The position numbers and the translations under genes are program-made. The notes below the pieces were generated by a model that worked only from the letters and a program-made list of their open reading frames with translations, searched no databases and was not told the DNA's origin. Shown here in pieces: positions 1-10,630 of a DNA stretch of 64,000 nucleotides. Origin of the DNA: Coffea arabica (taxonomy: Eukaryota; Streptophyta; Magnoliopsida; Gentianales; Rubiaceae); contig NC_092320.1 of the NCBI RefSeq assembly GCF_036785885.1, positions 18,601,557 through 18,665,556 on the forward strand. Direction: 5' to 3'. Within the stretch, counting starts at the first letter, position 1. Every line of letters starts with the position of its first letter.

Positions 1-1770
1 GTATAACAATCCATTGAAGACGTGTCAAGGGAATTGACCAACCAGCATTGATTTCTTGGGTTCAGAAATTCTTCTTATAAACCAAATCGGTTTATGGATC
101 CGGATACAGTGGTTCGTTATCGAATTGATTGTAGAGATGACACTATGACTCTTTCTAGCACTAGATAAAGATGATTTAATCAACTTTGCTTGCACTAATT
201 ATGTGATAGTGATCTTTAGGTGACATGCATTTTCGAGTGGAAAGAGACTTGTATAAATTTATGAAAGAACATTTCATATGTGATACTTTCAGCATTTGCA
301 TACTGTATATCAGAATTTGTATTTGTATTATTGTATGTGTGTTTTATATATAAAAACATATACATTTAGTGTATAAAAGATTAATCTTATATATATATAT
401 ATATACATACATATATATTTTGAGTATCTGTACATATGTAAGTGGATGTATACGATTTTTATGGAAAGATTCACCTAAGTAGGTGTGCTTTATGATTAAT
501 TTTCAGCAGATATTGCGTTGTTACCAAAAACTTTTGTTTCTGGTCTTTTGCTATCTAAAACACATTTTTTCCTGTCTGCTCATAACCAGATTGAACATTT
601 TGATAAAGGGCAGCGCTTTCTCATTTTACAACAGTCAAAAGTTCCTTGTCCTTTTCGACCTGCTCTTACCCTTCTAAATTATTTTATACAATATTTACGG
701 TGCGTTTGATAAAATTGAAGTTTAAAATATGAAATTTAAATCCATTAAGTTATTGAATTGTTGAGTATTAAATATAATACATTTGAAAGCATATCATATT
801 CAGTGATAAATGAACAACTTATCACTTAATTTTGGGAGCAAGTTTTGTCTAAAAAATTCAATGCCACTTTTCAAATGTTTAAATTTTTGTTATCAAAAAT
901 TTAAGTACTGAATTGGGTTATCAAATAGGGCCTTACTCTGCTCTCTATGTGGGTATAATTACATATATTAAATAAGTAAGTAGATAGATCAATTATATTT
1001 CCACCCAAGATCATTATAAGGGTCCTTAATTTTGTACAACCATATGCAAGGAGATTTAATTCAGTACTGAACCCACATGCTTCTTGGTCAAAACAATCAT
1101 TCTTGATTCTCATTTTGGATTGCTTAATTTCCTCACATGGTTTCATGTGCTTTGATACACATTTACAGTTATTTTGGTTAAGAAGGTATGTTGAAGCAAC
1201 AGCATTAAAGTAGGAGATTTAATTTTATATTGATCTCCATGTGATTGATTCTTGAAATTCATTCCCTGGCCTAGCTGTGAAAACAGGTTAATTAAGTATA
1301 AGAAATAATTCAAGGTTAAACTAAATATCAAAATAAATAGATGGAGGGCTCGTGGCCTTCACATTACTTAGCATTATAAAATTCATTGTAGACTCGTAGT
1401 TCGACAATTGACAAGATACTTTTGTTGTTTAATTTGTTTAACTTAATCAGAGTAATTGACCAATTTAAGGGAATGTATGCAAGAATGTTTTGGACTCATT
1501 TGTTGTACTTAATTGAATTAGTACGTACGACATGACATAAACTTCAAAAAGAAAATAGATCAATTTAGTCATAAACTTCACAAACTCTTTTTGTATAATT
1601 AAGTACGAGCTTGTTGTACCTCTTCCATGTGGCTAAGCTACCAATCCTTTGGCTTGCATGTGATGTGACCGTCAAAAAGTAGAATAAAAAAAAAAATGAA
1701 TAGTTTCCTTAATCTTTGTATGAGTTCTTGTTTTGCATAATTTTTTTGATACATCATCATCATCATATAT
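1..1770. other. AT-rich intergenic DNA, no gene seen
   Basis: No open frame here has a recognisable protein or splice pattern. There is a short TA microsatellite near 390-410 and one isolated terminus-like sequence near 365-395 that resembles the ends of the palindromic family described at 6601-6750. The first 40 bases contain a short open frame ending in TGA that could be the tail of a gene beginning upstream, but it is too short to identify. Confidence 0.5.
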
Positions 1771-1924
1771 TTTTTTTACATTAGCATATTTAAATCAACA
1801 GCACATAACATGAATTTAAATTTGAAATTTAAACTTGAAATTCAAATCATGCATATGTGACATACATTTTAGAGCCGCTAATGCAAAAATTCACTATACT
1901 GTCAGTGTATAAAAAGTTAGTTCT
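1770..1924. mobile_element. Palindromic MITE family P, copy a (degenerate)
   Basis: The right end carries ACTGTCAGTGTATAAAAAG and the middle has the alternating TTGAAATTTAAAC and TTGAAATTCAAATC core seen in the other copies, followed by a degenerate ACATACATTTT arm. The left arm is poorly conserved. The element ends directly at the TA target site of the Stowaway element that follows. Confidence 0.5.
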
Positions 1925-1926
1925 TA

Positions 1927-2255
1927 CTCCCTCCGTCCCACTTTGATAGTCCTGTTTCTTTTTTCACACAGTTTAAGAAAAAGTAGTTAACTTTGTTGGA
2001 AAAGTAAATTTAGATTGCTATTTTCCTAAAATACCCTCACATTAAATAGAGTACAACTTTATGGGAACTTGAATTGATGGTAAAAAAAGAATCAACTCTC
2101 ATTAAATAGGGTAGGTTTATAGCAACAACAACTTGTATTGAATAAGGGTATTTTAGGAAAATGAAAATATAACTACATTCTTCAATTGGAAAGTGGACTG
2201 CAATTTAGGACAGACAAAAAAGGAAAACAGGACTATCAAAGTGGGACGGAGGGAG
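1927..2255. mobile_element. Stowaway-type MITE, copy 1
   Basis: The ends are CTCCCTCCGTCCCACTTTG and its inverted complement CAAAGTGGGACGGAGGGAG, flanked on both sides by TA (1925-1926 and 2256-2257). This is the classic terminal inverted repeat and TA target duplication of Stowaway elements, which Tc1/mariner transposases mobilise. The 329 bp element has no coding capacity. The inner arms are also partly inverted (GATAGTCCTGTTTC and GAAAACAGGACTATC). Confidence 0.95.
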
Positions 2256-2257
2256 TA

Positions 2258-2950
2258 TTATTTTGACTCCTTGTGTATGTAGTTTCTTGGATCTCAATTC
2301 TTCCAAGGCCACAATATCAACTCTAATATAAGTATTTTATCACTTGTGTTTGATTTCAATATGTTGTAGCAAAGAGATTTGCAAATGACCATTCATGGTA
2401 GATACCAAAGGCAAAGTTTGCAGGTGAGGTTACTTTTTGATTTTTTTTTTTCAAGCTGAATAGTTGGTACAATTGATTACTAGAAGGCTTAGTTAGTACT
2501 ATAACCTGGACGCTAGTTAGTACTATCTGGTGAGAGGTCATCGTAAATAATCAGAAACCTAATGATTCACTCAAAATTACGTGCGGAAAAGGAATGTCTG
2601 AGGAAGGTGATAAAAATAGCTAAAAGGGAATGATTGTGTGAAAGAAATTAAAAAGATAGACAAAATTACCTAAAAATAGATATTTAGACTGTTGAATGAA
2701 ATTGCTTTCCAAAAAATTCCACAGCTCTATGATACTCTGTTGCTGATGTATAGGAAAATCTTGGGTTATGGAGATAGAGTAGAAGAAGCACAATATAAGC
2801 TTTTATTTAGAAGATGGATTAATGGGATACTATTCGTTGGATACAACTATAGGTAGCAACATTTAGTGACATGACTAGATTGCCATAACTAGGCATTTTG
2901 GACCACACCACATACAAAACTACTGTGATTTCTAAGCTTAGAGTATTAAG
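2258..2950. other. Intergenic DNA, nothing recognised
   Basis: AT-rich sequence without a credible coding region, tRNA or repeat that I can identify. Open frames are short and lack protein-like composition. Confidence 0.4.
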
Positions 2951-2954
2951 TTAC

Positions 2955-3075
2955 TGGATCACTTTTTTTTTTTAAGACGTGATATATGTGAGATAAAAAA
3001 ATAACTAAAAATATATAAAAGAAATATTTACGAAAAATGAAAAGAATTTTCTCCACAAAATGGCAATCCGAACAA
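2955..3075. mobile_element. MITE family Q copy (degenerate)
   Basis: Contains the diagnostic inner string GTGATATATGTGAGATAAAA followed by AACTAAAAATATATAAA, and ends in GGCAATCCGAAC, a variant of the family end GCAATCCAAAC. The left end is eroded. Better copies lie at 41936-42080 and 56566-56703. Confidence 0.5.
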
Positions 3076-3139
3076 GGCCCTAGATTGTCAAAATAAAATA
3101 TCAATAGAGGTAGATTCATTAGTGTTGAGTCTTATAATT

Positions 3140-3200
3140 AAGGTAATTTTACAAACCTCCTCTGATCTTTCAGACAATTCAACTTGGCGCCTCTGAGCAT
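3140..3200. mobile_element. Fragment of MITE family R
   Basis: The string GGTAATTTTACAAACCTCC matches the terminal inverted repeat of the complete element at 43963-44289. Only this end is present, and it runs into the next repeat. Confidence 0.45.
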
Positions 3201-3510
3201 TATTATTAAACCTGGCCCAAACATCAACCTAACAAGATCACTGGTTCAATAGGTTACTGATCACCAATGGTTTACCGGTTGAACCGGTGGTTATATTCAA
3301 TAGACTTGAATTAATAAAAGAAATATAATTATCGAATTGGTGATTGAACTGATTTTTATTTTTATTTTCCTTTTTTTGGTTTTGTTACTTTAGTAAACAC
3401 GTTCCTTCCTTGTATAGTCCAGCTACTAACCCATCCTGACGAAGTAGTGGTTGGTTTATGGCCAGACCGGTTGAACCGTCAGATTGGTACCGGTTTCAAT
3501 AACTAAGCTG
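3195..3510. mobile_element. Fold-back element with ACCGGTTGAACCGGT motifs
   Basis: The two ends are roughly inverted: TTATTAAACCTGGCCCAA at the left, and at the right ACCGGTTTCAATAACTA, whose complement starts TAGTTATTGAAACCGGT. Inside, CCGGTTGAACC occurs near 3277 and again near 3467, with other CCGGT variants nearby. This looks like a non-autonomous DNA element of about 310 bp. I cannot fix its target duplication. Confidence 0.5.
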
Positions 3511-4469
3511 ATGAAGTTCGACTGTTCTAGTATTAAGATGACATCTCCTATTTTGAGTTTCAATACAACAAACTCAACTCATCAACATAGATGTTCATGT
3601 AAAATCTAAAATGCATTACTTTTCCAAATTGCCCTTACATAAGTCATTAAATTTTCATATAACACATTACAATAAAAACAAAAAGACTCGGAGATGCAGA
3701 AAAAAAGAGAAATATTTATCTTGAGAAAAAACTCATAGCAAGTTGCAATGACTTTTGATAAGGCAATTTGCACGTTAAAAAGCTTTTTAAAATTTTGTTT
3801 TAACGAGGGAATAGTGGGATTTAAGGAGCGAAAAAAGAGAAGAGGGATTAGAAATCAAGACCTTTAAGTTTTGGGACTCTAACCTTAGCTATTAGAACAA
3901 GGGAAGAATTAAACATATGAATCTTTGATAATCAGAAATACACCTAATAAAAGTACCAAAGACATTCATTTCAAAATGATGCAATGTTCTTACCTATTTT
4001 AGAGGCTGTGAAGTGTAACATCAAGCACTTCTTTGATTTTAATTTTGTTATCTGAATTTCTTGTGGGTCTATATATTTCCAAGCATTAAGATTTATCAAA
4101 TATCAAAGGTGCAAAGTAAATTTGTCATAGACCTCATGAAACATTTGTGAAATCTATTTCTATATACCTATTCATGAGTTTATATCTTCTAGAAGGTTTC
4201 TAATCCTTGACATGTATCATTTTCTAAGATTATTGCATTTATTTTTTTCGTTAATAAATTTTTGATGATCCAATGATTATGTATTAGTTAAAGTTCAAAA
4301 CATAGCACGGGCATAAGTGTAAATGTCTAAATACTTATATAGCATGGAAAATATATTTAAATGTCTAAATTCCTACTTTATTCTGAAATTTAAATTACTT
4401 CTAATAATTTATAATTCCTGTACATAACACGTCAAATAAAAGCCAGTTTCGTTATGGATTAACTTTTTA

Positions 4470-4632
4470 TATACGGACAGTATAGTAATTTTTTAACACT
4501 AACAGCTATAAATATATGCCACATTTGCATAATTTAAAATTTAAAATTAAATACATATTATGTAATACAATTTAAACCTGTTAATATATATAAAAAAAAG
4601 TGTACACTAACAATGTATAAAAAACTGACTCT
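4470..4632. mobile_element. Palindromic MITE family P, copy b
   Basis: Left arm TTTTTATATACGGACAGTAT and right arm GTACACTAACAATGTATAAA are inverted, with a TTTAAAATTTAAAATTAAA core. It is diverged from the cleaner copy at 6601-6750. Confidence 0.55.
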
Positions 4633-5032
4633 TAGGTATCCCTGAAATGCAACTGAAGATTTCTTGTGCATAGTATCAAACTTTTCTGGTGACTCCCACC
4701 TTCATTTTTTTTTTCTTAAATACTTGGGGCATGTGAAAGGCCATATAATAAAAGCCAAAACAGAAACAAGTAATACACATCGGAGAATGAGCTTTCAATT
4801 TCTTCAAGTCCTCCGCCCCCTCTGATCAGAGTCCAAAGGTCTGTGCTTTCGTACAGAGATCAAAAAATAATACTACATTTCTCTGGACCCCTTTCCACGC
4901 TTATTCCGTCTCAGTTGGAGAAGTTGGAAAAGTCGTAGCAATTGGGCGGTTTGGCGTGAAGTGATGGTGAAACGTTTGTTTTATTTGGACCATTTGTACA
5001 ATTTGATGTTAACGTGTCCACGACTAATACAA

Positions 5033-5236
5033 GCCAACAGTCATTTGATGTCTTGATCATTGTTAAAACTTTAAGTCTTGATCCAAAACTTCGAGTCTTG
5101 ACTGTGGATGGGAGATAAAAGGTTCAAATCTTGACTCCTATCAATCACTATTTGTGACGCTTCCATCCATCTGTTAGACTCTCCCTCTCCAGAATAGATT
5201 ACAGGAATATTATTTTTGAGACAAAAAAAAAGACCC
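5033..5236 (+). mobile_element. SINE-like retroelement with 12-bp target duplication
   Basis: The insertion is flanked by CGACTAATACAA (5021-5032) and CGACTAATATAA (5237-5248), 11 of 12 identical. Copy B of the tandem duplication has the corresponding site without the 204 bp insert (around 10190-10205). A sequence resembling a pol III B box, AGGTTCAAATCTT, starts near 5111, about 75 bases into the element as expected for a tRNA-derived head. The right end is A-rich (ACAAAAAAAAAGA). No coding capacity. The A box is not obvious. Confidence 0.7.
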
Positions 5237-5819
5237 CGACTAATATAAAAAAATTTGAACAGAACACAACAAATCTTGATTACAAAAACCAAATGGGTTC
5301 TTAAATTTTGGCCGTATATATATATGACACAGCTTTTAATTCAATTTTATACAATTGTGTCTAGATAAAAAAAAAAAAAAAAAAACATGGACAAGCCCAC
5401 TGTTTGGAGAAGAAGAAAACACATCAGTTTCTCTGCAAAGGAGGCGTCTATTCCAACGTGTGCTGTCTTGATAGGTTTGCTGGCATTTGATCTTTTCTAC
5501 CTAGAAAAATTAAGAGGAACTTCACTTTCCTTGAAACTTCTTTTGGATTTGGATTACAGTAATATTAATTGTACGAGGGGACAGAAAAAATTGTCTGCTG
5601 ACACTTTCTCCTTTGGTGACTTGGACATGAGATAAGGGCGTCTCTTTTTTGGACTTCCGGGAAATGAGATGTGAAATGAACTCTTTGGAAATAGGCCTTT
5701 CCCATGGGGAAAAGAGACGTTGGTAGTTTTAAAAGTAAAGCAAGACTGTAAACACCTTGGGATGGAGAAATTTGGTGAGAAAAGGGGACTTTTCCCTGGC
5801 TCGTGGGTCTCAAGAAGTA

Positions 5820-6147
5820 TTCACTCCGTCCCACTTTGATAGTTCTGTATTCATTTTTTATCTGTCCCAAATTATAATCCACTTTTCAATTGAAAAATGT
5901 AGTTGTATTTTAATTTTTCTAAAATACCCTTATTCAATGTAAGTAGTTGTTACTATAAACTTATTTCATTTAATGAGAGTTGATTCTTTTTTTACCATCA
6001 ATTCAAGTTCCCATAAAGTTGTACCATATTTAATGTGAGGGCATTTTAGTAAAATAACAATCTAAATTTATTTTTCCAACAAAGTTAACTACTTTTTTTT
6101 AAATTATGTAAAAAAAGAAACGAGACTATCAAAGTGGACGGAGGGAG
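5820..6147. mobile_element. Stowaway-type MITE, copy 2
   Basis: Left end TTCACTCCGTCCCACTTTG is two bases off the usual CTCCCTCCGTCCC end. The right end is AAAGTGGACGGAGGGAG, flanked by TA (5818-5819 and 6148-6149). The 328 bp element is close in length and interior sequence to copy 1, but lies in inverted orientation relative to it: the string AGTTGATTCTTTTTTTACCATCAATTC here is the complement of a segment in copy 1. Confidence 0.93.
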
Positions 6148-6600
6148 TAGAAAAGAACAGAAATGCAAGCTACACGAGTGAACATGAGTGATAAAAAGTT
6201 GCTAGCTACACGTATGTTTGATAAGTTTAAATTAACAGGTAATTAATTTCTAGAAATAATTAATGCTATTGTATAGTGTTTCCTCTATTTTCTATCCTAA
6301 GCTCTTGAACAGATGCACAATTTTTTAACTTTGTTTTTCACATTTTCTTTTTGCTTGACAAGAAATCCGTTAACAAAATCGATAGGATTTATTCAATTAA
6401 AAGTTGTAAAGAACAAAAGCTCTAGTCTGCAAAAGATTCGTATTTATTGCAGCTTAGGAAACAAATTACAAGCACCTCAAGAAAAGCTTTAGCTTAATAC
6501 CAGTGCCAATGGACTAATTCACAAAAACCAAGAATATATGTATAGTGTTTCTAAGAGTAACTTTAAACAAAATAATAACAACAACCATAATAATAAGAAT

Positions 6601-6750
6601 TAATCTTATATACACTGTCAGTGTATACACTATCATTATTAAATATACGACACATGTGCAAAATTTGAATTTGAAAATTCAAATTTTGCACATGTGTCAT
6701 CCATCCAACCGTGATAATGTGTACACTGACAATGTACATAAAATTTACTT
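6601..6750. mobile_element. Palindromic MITE family P, copy c (best copy)
   Basis: An almost perfect palindrome of about 150 bp. The left arm has ATACACTGTCAGTGTATACA and the right arm GTGTACACTGACAATGTACA. The centre ACACATGTGCAAAATTTGAA pairs with TTCAAATTTTGCACATGTGT across a few bases. A transcript through it would form a long hairpin. No coding capacity and no recognised superfamily. Confidence 0.75.
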
Positions 6751-7005
6751 TAATTTTAATAATAATGGCAATGTCATTTGCAAAGTTTTAACCTAAGACA
6801 ACCTTATATAATGTTAGCCGAGGGTCGAGAAGAAGGCAATATGATGTTAGAAACCTTAGCATATTCCTTTCATGCATATGAAAAACATTAATGGAAGTGA
6901 ATTAATGACCATTATGCATCAAATCAAAGTAATAGCACTATTCTTAGAGCTACTAATTTATTTTTGTCACAAATATTAAGATAAATGCTGTAACAATCTC
7001 TGCAG

Positions 7006-7093
7006 GTGCGGTTCAAATCCCCATTCTCCCTCCACACTTTCTAAATTTTATCCTTTCCTTGCTAAAGGAAAATTTTAAGTAATAAAAAAAAAA
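7006..7093 (+). mobile_element. 5'-truncated SINE with 11-bp target duplication
   Basis: The direct repeat AATCTCTGCAG flanks the insert (6995-7005 and 7094-7104). The insert begins with a B-box-like GCGGTTCAAATCCCC and ends in a poly(A) tract, as expected of a tRNA-derived SINE that lost its 5' end on insertion. Copy B of the tandem duplication has the unoccupied site at 10872-10882, which gives direct evidence of insertion after the duplication. Confidence 0.75.
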
Positions 7094-7644
7094 AATCTCT
7101 GCAGATGTACATGCTTTGTTGTACAAAATCACAAAAATCAAAAGATGCCCTTCTATATTCAAAAAGGTTGGATACTGCAAATCTCATATGCTCGTGATCT
7201 AGTTCGATTGCGATACTGCTCATCCTGTGGGTGAAGTGTTGGCTGACTACATGCATGAGCATGCACCAGCAAATTTTGGCATGCAGCACGAGTTGAAGAA
7301 CCAAATTCAATTGAAATGAAGCAATATGTGGTTGGAAGTTCATTTGGCCGACCTTAGAGTGTAAAGCATTGTAAGGACTGCAGACAACGTCAAACAAATG
7401 CCAGTCCACCCTATCACCACTTGTTTTGGTGTTTAACTGGTATTCATTCTATTAGTTGGAATCCAACTTGCCAAGTTGGTAAAATTTGAACAGATAACTA
7501 GTAAAGGGACTTCTACCAAGAAGTCAGGTTGCCATTGTGGGAAAAGGAAATGCACCTTCCAATGAGTTTTGGAGAGATTGAATGGCTTTTCTGATCGATG
7601 AACTAATTCCCACTTAAAGAAATCGTGAGATCAATAATGTGTTA

Positions 7645-7962
7645 CTCCCTCCGTCCCACTTTGATAGTCTTGTTTTCCTTTTTGGTCTGTCCCAAATTGT
7701 AGTCCACTTTCCCATTAAGAAATGAAATGATCTTTCAAATTGTCTACAATACCCTTATTAAATATTTTGTTTTTAATACATTGTTATTAAATACTAACCC
7801 ATTACATTGAATACATTGAGCTTTTCCAATGCACTCTTCGTTATTAGCATAAGGGTATTTTAGGAAATTATTAATCTAAATTTATGTTTCCAACCAAATT
7901 AATTACACTTTCTTAATCTGTGTGAAAAAAAAATCAAGACTAAGTAAACGGGACGGAGGGAG
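7645..7962. mobile_element. Stowaway-type MITE, copy 3
   Basis: Ends CTCCCTCCGTCCCACTTTG and GGGACGGAGGGAG, with TA on both sides (7643-7644 and 7963-7964). The 318 bp element interrupts copy A. In copy B the flanks are joined (about 11720-11770: GAGATCAATGATTAAAC, then TTATTTTTGGTTC), so the empty site is visible. Confidence 0.95.
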
Positions 7963-8267
7963 TATTTTGGTTCTAGCTGCATCAACATTGAAAACTGAAC
8001 TAGCATCTAAGAATCACAATCCCATGGTTATGTAGTTTTCAGACTAACAGATCGAAGTGGTGGGAGACATGAAATGACAGAATTTGAAGTCTTGGAAAAG
8101 CAGAATCGAAATATTTAAAGTGAAGGCAAACGCAAAAGCATGCACAGGTTGTATTGTAGTTCCACAAATTGAGGGATACTTGAAATCAAAGCCTAATCTT
8201 CAGTGTCATCGCGTTGATTCGCAAGCAAATGAGATCTTGGATTGAAGCAGTTAAGTCTGATTATGCT

Positions 8268-8412
8268 AGAATAAATTTGGATACATGGATACACTAGCAA
8301 TTCTAGATGCATGGTATTATATTTAAAACTTAAAGTTTGAATTCAAAATTTATACGTGTATCATCATGCATTCAGATCTGCTAATATATACACTGTTAAT
8401 ATAGAAAAAGAT
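8268..8412. mobile_element. Palindromic MITE family P, copy d
   Basis: Contains the core TTAAAGTTTGAATTCAAAAT, an ATACGTGTATCATCATGC arm, and the right end TATATACACTGTTAATATAG. It lies 30-40 bp from copy e. Confidence 0.5.
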
Positions 8413-8439
8413 TAATTCATTATATTAAGATTTGATATG

Positions 8440-8580
8440 TCCATGTGTAAATACACTACTGTTTGTATACATACGGTTGAATCTCAATACATGACAAATG
8501 TGCTGAAATTGAATTTGAATCATAAATTTTGTACGTGTGACATACATCTAAACTAACTAGTTTATACGCGGTCCATGGTC
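8440..8580. mobile_element. Palindromic MITE family P, copy e
   Basis: Left arm AAATACACTACTGTTTGTAT, core AAATTGAATTTGAATCATAA, then GTACGTGTGACATACATC. Adjacent to copy d, so two related insertions lie side by side. Confidence 0.5.
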
Positions 8581-10481
8581 ACGTAGGAAAGGTTTATGCA
8601 CAAGTTAATGCTGTCCCTCTAAAATTGCTTCAATGGCTAAATTAATCTTGAATATTAGCTAAAAAAAAAAAATTAAGGGAGTTCTACAGTCCCTTTATCT
8701 GTTATAGAATAGAAGTTATCAACTCTTAAATTATTTTAAAAGTTTGAATTACAAAATGATATGAAAAGATGTGAATGGATTAAAATCATGGGTACCGTAC
8801 TGCAAAATGGACTGCAGCATTATCCAAAAAAATTAATCTTTTGTATCACTGGAAACGTAAATTCCTCTTTTAGTTCCACAGCCACTAGAAGTGAAAAGGA
8901 CAACAAGTTCGATATCAGGCCCATGAACGCCTTCTATAAGCGCCGTAGGCCCACAAGGCTATGGATCGGCAAGTTGGACGCCGCATCTTGCAATTTTGCA
9001 ACTTGATGGATGCTGGTTGCAATAAATCATTGCTTGCCAAAAGGAGTATAGAAATGGAGGAAATTGACCAGATCTTTAGAACTAGCTAGTGATTATGCAC
9101 ACTTGCAATGTGTGCACCAAATGAAAAATAATACATTTTGTCAAATCTAAAATGTGTTATTTTTCCAAATTGCCCTCACATAACTCATAAAAAAATCAAT
9201 ATAACAAATTTCAAACAAAAAATGATTTGAAATGCTGAAGAAAGAGGAGAAAAGATTGTCTTGAGAAATTACTGATTTTTTATTGCAAAGAGTTTGGATG
9301 AGGGCCATTATTTAGAGCATATATTACAATTTTGAATCTTGTATCTTGAAATACTTAATATAAAAATACCACATTTTACATGGACAAAGAATGAGGATTA
9401 ATTTTTCGCCTTTTTTCTTTAACAATATAAAGTTGTTTTCTAATTTTAAACTCGCTATTTCAACTTCTTGTTGGCCTAAATATTTTCAAGCTTCAATAAT
9501 TATATATAATTTTCTCAATGGCTTGCTTATGACTTGTCTAGCTCCCTGTAACCTAATCAACCTTCCAGATCCATTTTGCAACCAAAATGACCATATTCTT
9601 CTTCTTCATTTTCAAGTAAAATTTTAGTGATTTTTGTTATGAAAAATTTGTAACGAGCGGTGCAACGATGATATTCGGGATGAAAAAGTTTTTCACGTTT
9701 TATATGGTTCTTTTTTGTATATAAAGGTGGGCAGAATTTGTCGCATCAAAACTCAAATAAGGGAGGTAAGTGTAACGTTCAAAATCCTGAAAGCGGCCGG
9801 TGAAATTCTTAGAAACTTGAACATTTCTGAAATTATCCCTAGAATGTGGCTCAACATTTTTCAAATTCTTAGAGAAAACCCTTCGTGTTTCATTATATCC
9901 TCTGTCTAAATCAATAGAGAATTGCGTGTTCATCTTATCCTATTCACAACAAAAGCCAAAACAAAAACAACTGTTAAATTTGTGCAAGTCATCCCTCCTC
10001 TCCGATCAATAATCCAAATGCCTGTCGCTCTGGACAAAACTTAACCAATAATACATCACTCACTCTGGGCCATCTTGGACGCTTTTTCCGTATCAGTTGG
10101 AGAAGCATTTGGGCAGTCTGGCGTGAAGTGATGGTGAAGTCTTGTTTTTGTTTGGGCTGTATTTGCATAATTTGATGTTAACATGTCTCCACTATTATAA
10201 CAAATGCTTGAACAGAAAACAACAGATCTTGATTGGAAAAAAACAAAGGGGTCTTTAAAATTTTTGGCTATGTGCGTAAACTGGAGAGTTTTTAATTCAA
10301 TTTTTTGCAATCTTGTCTAGAAAAAATATGAACAAGTCCACTATTTTTAACAAATGAAAACTCTCCAAAGAGGCGTTTATTCCAATGTGTGGTGTTTTGA
10401 TAGTGTTTTGACTGGCATTCGATCTTTTCTCCATGGAGACTTCACTTGAAACTTCTTTTCCTTAGAATTTAAGTTATGATT

Positions 10482-10630
10482 AATTTTATACTCACAGTAG
10501 ATACACTATTACTATTGGATACATAATACATAGTTTGAATTTGAATTTAAAACCTAAATTTTACATATATATCATGTATCCAATCGTAATAATATATATA
10601 TTATTAGTATGTGTGTATATATATTTAGAA
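10482..10630. mobile_element. Palindromic MITE family P, copy f
   Basis: Left arm TATACTCACAGTAGATACAC, TTGAATTTGAATTTAAAACC core, and an ATGTATCCAATCGTAATAAT right arm mirroring ATTACTATTGGATACAT on the left. It occupies roughly the position of copy c within the duplicated unit, so it may predate the duplication. Confidence 0.55.

Larger units (their letters stand above)
3600..9050. repeat. Tandem segmental duplication, copy A
   Basis: A non-coding block that is collinear with 9140-12570. Matching segments in order include 3601-3780 with 9143-9290, 4905-5032 with 10080-10200, 5250-5560 with 10202-10465, 7100-7285 with 10876-11065, 7340-7540 with 11406-11640, 8000-8075 with 11810-11875 and 8915-9040 with 12430-12580. 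Copy A is longer mainly because it carries two Stowaway elements and two SINE-like insertions absent from copy B. I see no gene in it. Confidence 0.85.

Noticed and set aside
7009-7021. tRNA gene suggested by GGTTCAAATCC
   Set aside because: Only the B-box half is present, followed by an A-rich tail and flanked by a target duplication, so it is a truncated SINE.
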